Part shown: positions 24,815 through 33,786 of the stretch, piece by piece
Numbering within the stretch: the stretch's first letter is position 1
How the letters are laid out: every line of letters begins with the position of its first letter
Assembly: GCA_024363285.1 (NCBI GenBank)
Contig: AP024711.1
Span: forward strand, 124,001-188,000
DNA: 64,000 nucleotides
Reading direction: 5' to 3'
DNA from: Leptolinea sp. HRD-7
GTDB lineage: Bacteria; Chloroflexota; Anaerolineae; Anaerolineales; Anaerolineaceae
Made by a program: the position numbers and the translations under genes
Notes under the pieces: model-generated
Told to the model about the DNA's origin: nothing
What the model saw: only the letters and a program-made list of their open reading frames with translations
Database searches by the model: none

Positions 24815-26497
24815 CTATCCGGCTTTGGCCATTTCTTTCAGGTATTTCTCGCGGTTGGCCGGACGCGCGGTCTTTCCACTGCTGGTTTTAACGATCCACT
24901 TCTTCGGTACCAGGTACACATGGCGCAGCGCCACAGCCGAACCTCTGGTGACGGTCTTGCGAATCTCATTGGCGATGGCTTCTTTTTCCGCCGGGTCTTC
25001 CGTATCTACTTCGGCCACAATAACCACTTCTTCCGTGCCGCTGTCATCATTGAACACGCCAAACGCCACCAGACGCCCGGGATGAACACCTTTTACTTCC
25101 ATAGCCAGTTGCTCAAGGTCAGCCGGGTAGACGTTCTTGCCGCCGACAATGATCAGGTCTTTCTTACGTCCGGTAACAAACAACTCACCGTTCAAGGTGT
25201 ACCCGTAATCACCGGTCATATACCAACCGCCGTCAACGAAAGCCTTTTTCGTAAGGTCATCGCGGTGATAGAAACCTGTGAGCATGCAATCGGATTGTAT
25301 CGCGATCTCCCCGATCTTGCGGTCAGGCAGCAACTGACCATCACTGCCGTATACGCGTACCCGGGTGTTGCTGATCGGCACACCGGATGACAGCATTCGA
25401 ATGGATTGGCGGCCTTCCACAGCCGGGCGCGCCTCCCAATCGATCTGCACACCCTCAAGATCAACCTCGTCAACGCTCATCGGGTAGCCAAAACCTGATT
25501 GGGTGATGGCAAACGTGTTTTCGGCCATTCCATAGCTGCTGCAGAGAACCGACGGATTTAACCCATACGCGGTGAACCGGGCGGCGAATTTTTCATGGGC
25601 CGCCACGCGAACAGGTTCAGAGCAGTTGATCACCCCTCGCCAGGAGGAGAGATCAACACCTTCCAGATCTCGGTCACGGGTCTTTTCGGCGCTAAACACG
25701 AAAGCGAAATTCGGCAGCCAGGTCAGCGTTCCCTTATACCGGGTGACGGATTGCATCAGGCGGTACGGTCCTCTCACCCAGTCAAAGGGTGACATCATTA
25801 CGATTTTGATGCCATACAAAACCGGCATGAGGAAGCAAGCAATAAGACCCATATCGTGGTACAACGGCAGCCAGGAGACGATCACATCGTCTGATGAAAC
25901 TTTCAGAGTATTGGAATAACAATCCAGTTGGTTAAACACACTTCGGTGTGAGAGGGCGATACCTTTTTGCAGCCCTGTTGTGCCGGAAGAATGCTGTAAG
26001 AGCACCACCTCTTCCGGTTGGCGGTTCATACCGCCCATAATAGAGAAATCCGGCTCGACCGGCACGTCATTGCCGGTAAGGATGACCGCGCGCACAGAGT
26101 CGCCTTTGTGCAGGGCAGATCGCACTTCTTCCTCAAATTCAGGGTATGTTACGATCGCAGCCGGGCGCGAAATGCTGACGAGCGATTCCAGGTCAGAGCG
26201 GTAACGTTCAGGAGAAAGTTTCTCTGTCAGGTAGGGTAATATCGAAGGTATGGCACCGTGGATTATGGCACCCCAGTAGGCATATACCAGTTCTATGGAA
26301 TGCTGCATGATCAGCACAATCACTTCACCAGGTTCAATACCATTCTTCCGGTAAAGCGCGGACCAACCCGCCGCTCCTTTCAGCAGATCGCGGTATGTGA
26401 TAGGAACGTCGTCTTTACCGGCAAACTGCACAACCAGGCTTACCTGATCGGGGTGGTTATCGTAATGACCTTTGAGAGTGGTTGTGAAATTACGCAT
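24815..26497 (-). CDS. Fatty acyl-AMP ligase-like AMP-binding enzyme
   Basis: A 560-residue adenylate-forming enzyme. The ATP motif H-S-S-G-T-T-G-L-Q-K-G, N-C-S-E-P-V-R, S-S-Y-G-M-A-E-N-T-F, G-D-Y-G-Y and the late K-T-S-S-G-K-T-A-R are in order. N-C-S-E-P-V-R and Y-G-M-A-E are the forms seen in fatty acyl-AMP ligases (FAAL), which load acyl chains onto carrier proteins rather than CoA. The open frame extends 93 codons further upstream, but that part is a translation of the intergenic repeats; the start chosen gives M-R-N-F-T-T-T-L. No carrier protein or polyketide gene is adjacent, so its partner is elsewhere. A CoA ligase is the alternative. Confidence 0.85.
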   Translation of the reverse strand: MRNFTTTLKGHYDNHPDQVSLVVQFAGKDDVPITYRDLLKGAAGWSALYRKNGIEPGEVIVLIMQHSIELVYAYWGAIIHGAIPSILPYLTEKLSPERYRSDLESLVSISRPAAIVTYPEFEEEVRSALHKGDSVRAVILTGNDVPVEPDFSIMGGMNRQPEEVVLLQHSSGTTGLQKGIALSHRSVFNQLDCYSNTLKVSSDDVIVSWLPLYHDMGLIACFLMPVLYGIKIVMMSPFDWVRGPYRLMQSVTRYKGTLTWLPNFAFVFSAEKTRDRDLEGVDLSSWRGVINCSEPVRVAAHEKFAARFTAYGLNPSVLCSSYGMAENTFAITQSGFGYPMSVDEVDLEGVQIDWEARPAVEGRQSIRMLSSGVPISNTRVRVYGSDGQLLPDRKIGEIAIQSDCMLTGFYHRDDLTKKAFVDGGWYMTGDYGYTLNGELFVTGRKKDLIIVGGKNVYPADLEQLAMEVKGVHPGRLVAFGVFNDDSGTEEVVIVAEVDTEDPAEKEAIANEIRKTVTRGSAVALRHVYLVPKKWIVKTSSGKTARPANREKYLKEMAKAG

Positions 26498-26620
26498 AAG
26501 AAAAAACCTGCCTTGAAACCGGAATTGGGTTATTCCAGTGATTTGAAATTTATTCCGCCAGGGTCTTCTGCGCGCGGAACGGGCTAATGATACCGCAAAT
26601 AATAATTTGTGATATTTCGG

Positions 26621-27025
26621 CAGGCTTTTTCCCCTCACCTTACCTCTCCCCTCCGGGGCGAGGAATTTTTTTCGCCTTTCTCCTCTCCCCATCGGGGAGA
26701 GGCCGGGGTGAGGGGCGTTCTTAGCCATCCAACCAGCCGGCGAATCAGACGTAATTCGCCTTAACAGCAAGGCCATATAAATGCAGGCTTTTTCCCCTCA
26801 CCTTACCTCTCCCCTCCGAGGCGAGGAATTTTTTCGCCCTGCTCCTCTCCCCACCGGGGAGAGGCCGGGGTGAGGGGCGTTCTTAGCCATCCAACCAGCC
26901 GGCGAATCAGACGTAATTCGCCATAACAGCAAGGCCATACAAATGCAGGCTTTTTCCCCTCACCTTACCTCTCCCCTTCGGGGCGAGGAATTTTTTTGCG
27001 CCCTGCTCCTCTCCCCACCGGGGAA
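26621..27025. repeat. Three tandem ~162-base direct repeats
   Basis: Copies of the block beginning CCCCTCACCTTACCTCTCCC start at about 26631, 26794 and 26956; the last is truncated. Each full copy carries a CCCCTCACC...GGGTGAGGGG inverted repeat and a spacer with CAGCCGGCGAATCAGACG. The spacing is near-constant (162-163), so this is a tandem duplication of one element. A second locus of the same family lies at 47.98-48.29 kb. Confidence 0.85.
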
Positions 27026-27047
27026 TTTCGTGCATATTTTAAATACA

Positions 27048-27075
27048 GCGGCGGCGTCGCTCCCAACGCCGCCGC
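27048..27075 (-). terminator. Terminator-like hairpin after the furanose importer operon
   Basis: GCGGCGGCG and CGCCGCCGC form a nine-base-pair GC stem with a ten-base loop, 28 bases past the stop of the last permease gene. The downstream side (minus strand) reads TGTATTTAAAA, a weak T tract. Confidence 0.55.
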
Positions 27076-27102
27076 CCAAATCCCCCTTCGCTCCCAAAAG
27101 AA

Positions 27103-28089
27103 TTATGAATTGGTCGATTTCTTTCCCAACTGGAACAGCATCTGAATGCCGATGAACAGCAGGGTAAGAACGCCCACGCCGATGCGTGTCCACCAGGAGC
27201 TGAGGGTCCCGTTGAACTGAAGCACCGAAACGATCGTACCGTTAATCAACACACCGAACAGTGTACCGATCACATTACCCACACCACCGGTCAACATGGT
27301 ACCGCCCATAACCACCGAAGCAATAGCGTCCATTTCCATGGTAGGCGCGTACTGTCCATAACCGGAAAGCAGTGCCAGGCTGAAGGCTATACCACCGAGA
27401 GATGAGCAAAAGCCGCTGAAAGCGTATACCAGAATGCGGGTGCGGTCGACAGGCAAACCCATCAGACGGGCACTTTGCTCATTATTACCAATGGCATACA
27501 TTGTGCGGCCAAACCGGGTATACCGGGCAATGTATATGGCCGCGAAGAAAACGACCAATGCCACCACGGAGTATATGTACACATATGATTTGCCAAATCC
27601 AGGGATCAATACTTTCTGCAGACCGATGGACTTATACAAAGGATCCGTGATGGTGACGGAGGTCAGGCTGATGATGTACGCCATACCCCGGCAGAAAAAG
27701 CTGCCCATCAGGGTTACAACGAACGCTTCCACTTTTAACCGCTGGATGATGAAGCCCTGGAATGCCCCGAATGAGACACCCATAACCAGCATCAACGGCA
27801 TAACAACGAAAGCGCTGACACCGTTCTTTAGCAGCACGGCTGTAGCCATGGTTGTAAGCGCCAACATGGAAGCGACTGAAAGGTCAATACCATTTGAGAT
27901 AACCACAAAGGTCATACCAATGGCCAGAAGCAGCAGGCTGGCATTATTAATGAAGAGGTTGAAGAAAACCTGGGGTTTCTGCATGGCCGGGTAGATCTGG
28001 CCGCAGGTTATGTAGCCCACCACAAAAATAAAGATGGTAAACAGCAAAGTTCCATTATTAAGGAGGAAGGTCTTAATTCGTGGCCACAT
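27103..28089 (-). CDS. yjfF: CUT2 sugar ABC transporter permease, YjfF type
   Basis: A 328-residue permease with about nine hydrophobic segments. I-G-N-N-E-Q-S-A-R-L-M-G-L-P-V and the A-I-A-S-V-V-M-G-G-T-M-L-T-G-G-V-G segment are typical of the RbsC/YjfF group. It overlaps the previous permease gene by 17 bases. Order and type match the Escherichia coli galactofuranose importer ytfQ-ytfR-ytfT-yjfF exactly. The linked arabinose genes suggest that L-arabinose in furanose form is also a candidate substrate. Confidence 0.9.
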   Translation of the reverse strand: MWPRIKTFLLNNGTLLFTIFIFVVGYITCGQIYPAMQKPQVFFNLFINNASLLLLAIGMTFVVISNGIDLSVASMLALTTMATAVLLKNGVSAFVVMPLMLVMGVSFGAFQGFIIQRLKVEAFVVTLMGSFFCRGMAYIISLTSVTITDPLYKSIGLQKVLIPGFGKSYVYIYSVVALVVFFAAIYIARYTRFGRTMYAIGNNEQSARLMGLPVDRTRILVYAFSGFCSSLGGIAFSLALLSGYGQYAPTMEMDAIASVVMGGTMLTGGVGNVIGTLFGVLINGTIVSVLQFNGTLSSWWTRIGVGVLTLLFIGIQMLFQLGKKSTNS

Positions 28090-29149
28090 TGCTTCCGCCT
28101 TTCTTTGAGCCCAACCGGTTGATCAAACCTTTTACCTGGTCGGAATAGAGCAGGATCACAAGCAAAACCAGAACAGCCTTGGCGGCCAGCAGTGTGTTGG
28201 CCGGAATTCCCACGGTGTACATAGTCAGGGTAAAGGTCCAGATGATCATGGCGCCCAGAATACTGGAAGCCAGTGAGAAACGGCCGCCGGCCATCAGAGT
28301 ACCACCGATAACCACCGAGAGGATAGCATCCAGTTCATAGGCCAGGCCGATGTTGTTGGCATCGCAACTATGTACGTACGAGCTAAGGATCAAGCCGGCT
28401 ATGGAACCGCAGAAACCACAGAAAGTGTACACAAACAGTTTGATGTTCTTTTCGCTGATGCCGCTGTACATCGAAGACTTTGAATTGATACCCACCGATT
28501 CGATGAACAGACCGATAGATGTCTTGCGGACCAGCACCCAGGCGATCAGGAACACCAACGCCACGATATAAATGGAAACTGGAAGGCCAAGAATAAAGCC
28601 GTTACCGAACCAGAAGTAAGGCGTGTAGTAAATGGTCATGATCTGCCCATTGGTGATAAGCTGGGCGATTCCGCGGCCAGCCACCATTAAGATCAACGTG
28701 GCAACCATCGGTTGAATGCGCACGCGGGAAACAAGAAAACCATTCCACAGGCCGCACAGAGTACCGGCCGCAATATCTGCCAGAACGATCAAAGGAAGCG
28801 GAGTGTTGGTTTTATCGGCTGTAAGGATCTCTACATCGATCAGTTTATCGCCCAGCGCGGGGTTGATGAGCACAGCACCCATAGCCGCAGAAATGGCAAT
28901 CACAGCGCCCACAGAAAGGTCAACACCGCCGGTGGCAATGACCAGCGTCATACCAATGGCCACAATAGCCAGAGGAGCGCCGTCGTTCAACACATCGATC
29001 AGGTTGCCGTACAGGTGTCCGTCAAGTATGCCAATTCGGAAAAAGCTGGGGGCGTAGATCGCGTCGAAGATCAACAGCAAGGCCAACGCGATGATCGGCC
29101 AGAAGATACGGCTGTGCCGGAATTTAGAAAAGAGTTCGTTAAACTTCAT
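28073..29149 (-). CDS. ytfT: CUT2 sugar ABC transporter permease, YtfT type
   Basis: A 358-residue permease pairing with the YjfF-like subunit. G-G-V-D-L-S-V-G-A-V-I-A-I-S-A-A and A-I-L-S-V-V-I-G-G-T-L-M-A-G-G-R are the conserved CUT2 permease motifs. The start overlaps the ATPase stop by four bases. The two distinct permeases in one operon are what separates the YtfQRT-YjfF type from RbsABC-type importers with a single permease gene. Confidence 0.9.
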   Translation of the reverse strand: MKFNELFSKFRHSRIFWPIIALALLLIFDAIYAPSFFRIGILDGHLYGNLIDVLNDGAPLAIVAIGMTLVIATGGVDLSVGAVIAISAAMGAVLINPALGDKLIDVEILTADKTNTPLPLIVLADIAAGTLCGLWNGFLVSRVRIQPMVATLILMVAGRGIAQLITNGQIMTIYYTPYFWFGNGFILGLPVSIYIVALVFLIAWVLVRKTSIGLFIESVGINSKSSMYSGISEKNIKLFVYTFCGFCGSIAGLILSSYVHSCDANNIGLAYELDAILSVVIGGTLMAGGRFSLASSILGAMIIWTFTLTMYTVGIPANTLLAAKAVLVLLVILLYSDQVKGLINRLGSKKGGSNVATN

Positions 29150-30663
29150 AGATCACCTGCCATGGTGTGCATAATGGTTTGATCATCCACTTCTTCGCCA
29201 AATTCAGCAACCAGTTTATGATCACGAAGAACCATTACACGGTGACTGCAGCGCAAGACCTCTTCAAGTTCGGATGAAATGAAAATACAGGATTTTCCTT
29301 CCGCTGCCAGATCAAGTACCAATTTCTGAATTTCTGTTTTGGCGCCCACATCGATACCGCGGGTGGGCTCATCGAGGATCAATACCTGCGGGTTGGTAGC
29401 CAGCCAGCGGGCGAGAATAACTTTCTGCTGATTGCCGCCGCTCAAGTTTTTGGTTAATTGATCGGGGGATGGGGTGACAATACCCAGCAGTTTGATGTAT
29501 TTATCCGCGTATTCATATTGTTTCTGCGTCGGAATAAATTTGAACCAACCATACCGGGCTTGCAGAGCCAGAATGATGTTCTCGCGGATGGTCAGTTCAC
29601 CAACAATACCCAGGGCTTTACGGTCTTCCGGGCACAGGGCGATACCATTGTTCAATGAATCGATCGGTGAATAACTGGTGACCTTTTTTCCGTTGATCAA
29701 CAGTTCACCCGAATCGGGAGTATCAATTCCGAAAATCAGGTTAGCCAATTCCGTACGTCCGGAACCGAGCAAACCGGCCAGACCCACCACTTCGCCTTTC
29801 TGCATGCAAAGGTTGGTGGGTTCAAGGTAATTGGTCTTACCCAGATCCTTTGCTTCCAGAACGGCCTCGCCGACAACTTTCTTTTCAGTTTTTATCTTGG
29901 CTTTTGACAGATCGTCGAGGTCAGAGACACTGCGTCCGAGCATGTTGGCGATCAATTTAACGCGGGGGAGTGATGTTGTGTCAAATGTACCTACATACTT
30001 ACCATTGCGGAGTACGGTGATTCGGTCAGTTACTTCATAGACCTGATCGAGGAAATGGGTAATGAAAACAATGCCAATTCCTTCGCTCTTTAATTTCCGC
30101 ATTACATCAAAGAGCTCTTTTGTTTCGTGCGCGTCCAGTGAAGAGGTCGGCTCATCGAGGATCAGAACACGGGCGGATTCGAATTCCAACGCGCGGGTGA
30201 TAGCAACCATCTGCTGGATAGCCACAGAATAGTTGCCCAGCGGTTTGGTCACATCAACATCAACACCGAGTTTGCGGAGTGACTTGGCCGCCATTTCGTT
30301 CATTTTTTTCCAGCTGATGTTACCCAGAAAGCCTTTAGGTTCATGCCCCAGCATAACGTTTTCAGCCACAGAAATATTAGTGCACAGGTTCACTTCCTGG
30401 TACACAGTGGTGATCCCAATTTCCTGGGCATGCATTGGGGAATGGACTTCAACGGGCTTACCGTCAAATTCGATCACGCCGGAATCCGGATGTTCAACAC
30501 CGGTAAGGCATTTGATCAAAGTGGATTTGCCGGCGCCATTTTCGCCCATCAAAGCGTGAACTTCACCGCGTTTCAGCGAGAAATCCACGTTTTCCAGAGC
30601 GTGAACCCCTGGGAAGGTCTTCGTAATACCTTTTGCACTTAATATATAAGGAGTTTCCATCAT
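29146..30663 (-). CDS. ytfR: CUT2 sugar ABC transporter ATPase (two ABC domains), YtfR type
   Basis: A 505-residue ATPase with two ABC domains in one chain. The first has Walker A G-E-N-G-A-G-K-S-T and D-E-P-T-S-S-L-D. The second has the degenerate Walker A G-L-L-G-S-G-R-T-E normal for this family, signature L-S-G-G-N-Q-Q-K and D-E-P-T-R-G-I-D. It energises import of the furanose-type sugar. A 138-base gap with a strong hairpin separates it from the binding-protein gene. Confidence 0.93.
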   Translation of the reverse strand: MMETPYILSAKGITKTFPGVHALENVDFSLKRGEVHALMGENGAGKSTLIKCLTGVEHPDSGVIEFDGKPVEVHSPMHAQEIGITTVYQEVNLCTNISVAENVMLGHEPKGFLGNISWKKMNEMAAKSLRKLGVDVDVTKPLGNYSVAIQQMVAITRALEFESARVLILDEPTSSLDAHETKELFDVMRKLKSEGIGIVFITHFLDQVYEVTDRITVLRNGKYVGTFDTTSLPRVKLIANMLGRSVSDLDDLSKAKIKTEKKVVGEAVLEAKDLGKTNYLEPTNLCMQKGEVVGLAGLLGSGRTELANLIFGIDTPDSGELLINGKKVTSYSPIDSLNNGIALCPEDRKALGIVGELTIRENIILALQARYGWFKFIPTQKQYEYADKYIKLLGIVTPSPDQLTKNLSGGNQQKVILARWLATNPQVLILDEPTRGIDVGAKTEIQKLVLDLAAEGKSCIFISSELEEVLRCSHRVMVLRDHKLVAEFGEEVDDQTIMHTMAGDL

Positions 30664-30715
30664 AACGTCTGCCTTTTGGAGCTATTCAGATATTTCAGTA
30701 TGCCGGGGTTTTCGT

Positions 30716-30750
30716 AGAGAAGCGGCGTTGGGATGCAACACCGCTTCTCT
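30716..30750 (-). promoter_or_regulatory. Intercistronic hairpin between ytfQ-like and ytfR-like genes
   Basis: AGAGAAGCGG pairs with CCGCTTCTCT and an inner GTTG/CAAC pair extends the stem to about 14 base pairs around a GGATG loop. It has no T run. It lies 52 bases past the binding-protein stop, as in the other two importer operons of this window. Confidence 0.65.
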
Positions 30751-30801
30751 GCATTATTGAACTAACGTACTTCGATGCTGGCTACAAAGTTCGCAAGGAT
30801 T

Positions 30802-31824
30802 TTAGTACTTGCGGCCGGGCAGCAGTTCGGCAGCTTTGTCGGCGTAGTAAACATCTTCTTTGGTCAGGGTTTCACGATCGTAGGGTTTGCCATTGAGGAT
30901 GTTCAGAGCGAGTTCCATGGTCTGGGGGCCGAGGAGGGGATTGCATTCGACATCGACCTGGATCCAGCCATCAGCCATAGCCTGGAAACCACCGCGGGTA
31001 CCGTCAACGGAGACGATCTTGATGTCACCGGGTTTGAGGCCGGCGGCTTTCATAGCTTCGATAGCGCCGATAGCCATGTCATCATTGTGGATGAAAGCGC
31101 CCTTGATTTCGGAACCATATTTCTTCAAGAAGGCTTCCATAACGGGTTTGCCTTCGGCACGGGTGAAGTTACCGGTCTGGGAGTCAATAATTTCGATGTT
31201 CTTGGCCAGGGTCTTGCGGAAACCTTCGGCACGGCCGGTGGCAGCGCCTGAACCGGTGGTACCGGAGAGTTCAACGATCTTACCGCCATCGGGCAGCAGT
31301 TTGTTCATTTCGGTACCGGCTTTTTCGCCTTCAATAACCATGTTGGAGCCGATGTGGGCAGCGTACAGGGAGGGATCAGCTTTGACGGAGCGGTCGACAA
31401 TGATCACGGGGATACCGGCATCTTTGGCTTCCTGGAGAACAGCGTCCCAACCATCTTCCACTACAGGAGGCAGAGCGATGATGGAAACACCCTGCTGGAT
31501 GCAGGAGCGCATAGCGGAGATCTGATTTTCCTGTTTCTGCTGGGCATCGGAGAAGATCAATTTGACGCCCAATTTTTCCGCGGTTTCCTTGAAGGAAGCG
31601 GTGTTGGCGGTGCGCCAGTCAGATTCAGCGCCCAACTGCGGGTAGCACATGGTCATATCTTTGTAGGTGATTTCTTTCGCAGCAGCGGGGGCGGCGGCGG
31701 CAGGAGCTTCGGCTTTGGGGGCTTCAGCAGCGGGGGCCGGGGTGGCAGGGGCGGCGCAGGCTACCAGGGAGGCAACCATGACCATCAACAGAGCAACGTA
31801 CGATACAACTTTCAAAACTTTCAT
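30802..31824 (-). CDS. ytfQ: Furanose/pentose-binding lipoprotein, YtfQ type
   Basis: A 340-residue binding protein. The lipobox L-V-A-C puts the lipid-linked cysteine at residue 23, followed by an Ala/Pro/Glu-rich tether to about residue 50, as expected for a monoderm. The mature domain is a Peripla_BP_4 fold with A-N-T-A-S-F-K-E-T-A, I-P-V-I-I-V-D-R-S-V and G-T-R-G-G-F-Q-A-M-A-D-G segments resembling YtfQ. First gene of the importer operon, with a ~390-base leader. Binding of galactofuranose versus arabinofuranose cannot be decided from sequence. Confidence 0.9.
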   Translation of the reverse strand: MKVLKVVSYVALLMVMVASLVACAAPATPAPAAEAPKAEAPAAAAPAAAKEITYKDMTMCYPQLGAESDWRTANTASFKETAEKLGVKLIFSDAQQKQENQISAMRSCIQQGVSIIALPPVVEDGWDAVLQEAKDAGIPVIIVDRSVKADPSLYAAHIGSNMVIEGEKAGTEMNKLLPDGGKIVELSGTTGSGAATGRAEGFRKTLAKNIEIIDSQTGNFTRAEGKPVMEAFLKKYGSEIKGAFIHNDDMAIGAIEAMKAAGLKPGDIKIVSVDGTRGGFQAMADGWIQVDVECNPLLGPQTMELALNILNGKPYDRETLTKEDVYYADKAAELLPGRKY

Positions 31825-32190
31825 CCCATTTCTCCTTCATAGAAATCAAACAAGTTTTTGGTATTGCCGAGAATGATAAAAGGCTTCTTCTTTATCTCTT
31901 CTTCTTCCGTTATCCTCCTCCCGGAAAATTCTCATTACTTTCCGGAATTTTTGTGCCCGCAACCCCTTCCTTTAAAAAAGGAGCGACTGGCAGGCGTGAT
32001 ACGAATTGGATGATTTCAAAACTGTGGTTTGGAAGAGCACTAAACCACCCAATTACCCTTTCTTGCGGTCCAGGACGATGATCCGGGTAATTCCTGGGGA
32101 AAACACACCCTGTTTTGGTTAGTACCGAATAAAGAAAACGCCAGGAAAAGATCTCTCGAGGGGTAAAAACCTGGCTACCCGCCAATTGTT
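31825..32190 (-). other. Long untranslated leader of the furanose importer operon
   Basis: From the predicted start near 32214 to the ytfQ-like ATG there are about 390 bases. A 91-codon frame crosses the region but lacks a fitting ribosome site and resembles no protein. A purine-rich GGGAGGAGGATAACGGAAGA tract lies near 31920. I see no known riboswitch. The length suggests a regulatory leader. Confidence 0.4.
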
Positions 32191-32208
32191 GATAACGTTC
32201 CCGTTATC
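32191..32208. promoter_or_regulatory. LacI-type operator at the furanose importer promoter
   Basis: GATAACGTTCCCGTTATC is an 18-base inverted repeat (GATAACG/CGTTATC around TTCC) just downstream of the importer promoter. Fourteen of 18 positions match the site at 32468-32485 when one is read on the other strand, which argues for one shared regulator. Confidence 0.72.
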
Positions 32209-32220
32209 GTTCACACTGAG

Positions 32221-32249
32221 ATATTAGCAAACGCAGAGGGCAATGTCAA
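32221..32249 (-). promoter_or_regulatory. Promoter of the furanose importer operon
   Basis: On the minus strand TTGACA and TAATAT are separated by exactly 17 bases, a near-perfect sigma-70-type promoter, followed after 12 bases by the palindromic operator. Confidence 0.78.
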
Positions 32250-32438
32250 GAGGATTCAATTAAGCCCCGCTATCTTGATTACATACATCCTGATTTTTGT
32301 CACCATTTATCACCTCATAGAGCCTTTTTTACCTTTTTTTTGACTATTTTGTCCCATATTGCGGGACGTTTTTTGTTACTGCCGGGTTTCGGGCGGCTGC
32401 ACCCGGCCCGTTTCATGTCCCTCGTGTGATAAGATTGC

Positions 32439-32467
32439 TTGACAAATATATTTCCTTTTGCTACGAT
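32439..32467 (+). promoter_or_regulatory. Promoter of the LacI-type regulator (arabinose locus)
   Basis: TTGACA and TACGAT are separated by exactly 17 bases. The operator at 32468 follows with no gap, so a bound repressor would block RNA polymerase. The promoter position also rules out the upstream in-frame ATG at 32458 as a start. Confidence 0.78.
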
Positions 32468-32485
32468 GTTATCGTTCCCGATACC
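32468..32485. promoter_or_regulatory. LacI-type operator at the regulator promoter
   Basis: GTTATCGTTCCCGATACC has the same TTCC core and near-symmetric arms (GTTATCG against CGATACC, six of seven paired) as the operator at the divergent importer promoter. It directly follows the -10 box. Confidence 0.68.
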
Positions 32486-32520
32486 GTTACCGGGAATTTA
32501 TGACAGGAAGGGACCGGACT

Positions 32521-33582
32521 TTGAATTTCAGCAAACGCCCCACCATCAAAGAAGTTGCGCAGGCCGCGGGGGTTTCCACTCAGACCGTTTCACGTGTCAT
32601 TAACGACCGTCCGGATGTAGCAGGGGAAACACGCGAAAAGATCAACCGGGTAATTGAAGAACTCGGTTATCAACCGAGCGCCCTGGCGCGCAGTCTGATC
32701 CAGCAGCGCAGTTACACGCTGGGTGTGGTTACGGCCGGCCTGAAACATATGGGGCCCTCTCGCACATTGAACGGTATTACCTTCCAGTCAGAAAAGATGG
32801 GTTATTCACTTCTGTTAAAAGAATTACCCCGGTTTGACACCGAAAACATCAAACCCCTGCTGCAGAACCTGCTTTCTCACCATGTTGACGGCATCCTCTG
32901 GGCTGTGCCCCAGGTCGGTGACAACCGTTCGTGGCTGAATGACGAACTCCCTGATCTGCCTATTCCGATCGTCTTTCTCACGATGGAAAACCACCCCGGT
33001 CTTACCATCATTAGCTTTGATAATTTCCTGGCAGGCCGCATGGCCACTGAGCACCTGCTTCAACAGGGTTACCGGCGCATCGGTCATATTGCCGGTCCCC
33101 TGGACTGGTGGGAAAGCCGCCAGCGAAAAGCCGGCTGGAAATCTGCCCTCAACGCCGCGGGCATTGAAGCCCTTGAATCACATTGCACGGAAGGCAACTG
33201 GTCATCTTCCAGTGGAGAGGCGGCCTTCAAACAACTGCTTAATCAATACCCCGATATGGATGCTGTTTTTGTGGGCAACGATCAGATGGCCATGTCTGTC
33301 ATTCAGATCGCCTGTAAAAACAATATCGATATCCCCCGCGATCTGGGCGTTATTGGTGTTGACGGCCTGTCCGAATCCGCGTACCTTTCTACCCCGCTGA
33401 CCACCATTGTGCTGGATCAATATCTGCTCGGCTGCACCGCGGTTGAAGAGATCGTTCACGCGGTGGAGCGTTCTCGCGAACATTCCGGCCATGAAAATCA
33501 GCGGACGATCATTTTGAGCCCCGAGTTGCTCGTCAGAGAAAGTTCGCTGCGCCTTAGAACTCTGGAACCCGCGTCACCATGA
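32521..33582 (+). CDS. LacI-family regulator of the arabinose/furanose locus
   Basis: A 353-residue regulator if translation starts at the TTG that follows AGGAAGGG by nine bases. It then begins M-N-F-S-K-R-P-T-I-K-E-V-A-Q-A-A-G-V-S, the normal LacI N-terminus. An ATG at 32500 lacks a ribosome site; the one at 32458 precedes the transcription start. The helix-turn-helix and hinge (to about residue 60) are followed by a sugar-binding core ending near L-T-T-I-V-L-D-Q-Y. It sits between its two matching operators and the araBDA genes, so it most likely represses both until a pentose or furanose is present. Confidence 0.9.
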   Translation: MNFSKRPTIKEVAQAAGVSTQTVSRVINDRPDVAGETREKINRVIEELGYQPSALARSLIQQRSYTLGVVTAGLKHMGPSRTLNGITFQSEKMGYSLLLKELPRFDTENIKPLLQNLLSHHVDGILWAVPQVGDNRSWLNDELPDLPIPIVFLTMENHPGLTIISFDNFLAGRMATEHLLQQGYRRIGHIAGPLDWWESRQRKAGWKSALNAAGIEALESHCTEGNWSSSSGEAAFKQLLNQYPDMDAVFVGNDQMAMSVIQIACKNNIDIPRDLGVIGVDGLSESAYLSTPLTTIVLDQYLLGCTAVEEIVHAVERSREHSGHENQRTIILSPELLVRESSLRLRTLEPASP

Positions 33583-33625
33583 TACCCGAACAACCCACTT
33601 TTCATACACAGATATCATCTCGCTC

Positions 33626-33750
33626 CATTCCCGCTCCGTGCGGGAATGCTACTGTATGGAAACCGGGACTTTCTTTCTGGCGTTTCATCTTCTCTTTGAG
33701 GGGTGCACCCTCTTTCAAACATCTTGTTAAAACGGCTTCCCGACGGGAAG
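33626..33750 (+). promoter_or_regulatory. Cluster of three hairpins between the regulator and araB
   Basis: CATTCCCGC/GCGGGAATG (33626-33648), GAGGG/CCCTC near 33695-33710 and CTTCCCG-A-CGGGAAG (33736-33750) lie in the 200-base gap before araB. None is followed by a strong T run. They may adjust expression between the regulator and the catabolic genes. No GATAAC-type operator is present here. Confidence 0.4.
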
Positions 33751-33786
33751 AATGTTCCATTTTTTAAAATAATTTGAGGAGGATCT

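Noticed and set aside
26498-26776. N-terminal extension of the acyl-AMP ligase frame
   Set aside because: The extra 93 codons translate the flanking palindromic repeat (A-P-H-P-G-L-S-P-M-G-R-G-E), and the known family N-terminus begins at the later ATG.
31910-32185. 91-codon frame in the importer leader
   Set aside because: No fitting ribosome site and a low-complexity, unfamiliar sequence; more likely untranslated leader.
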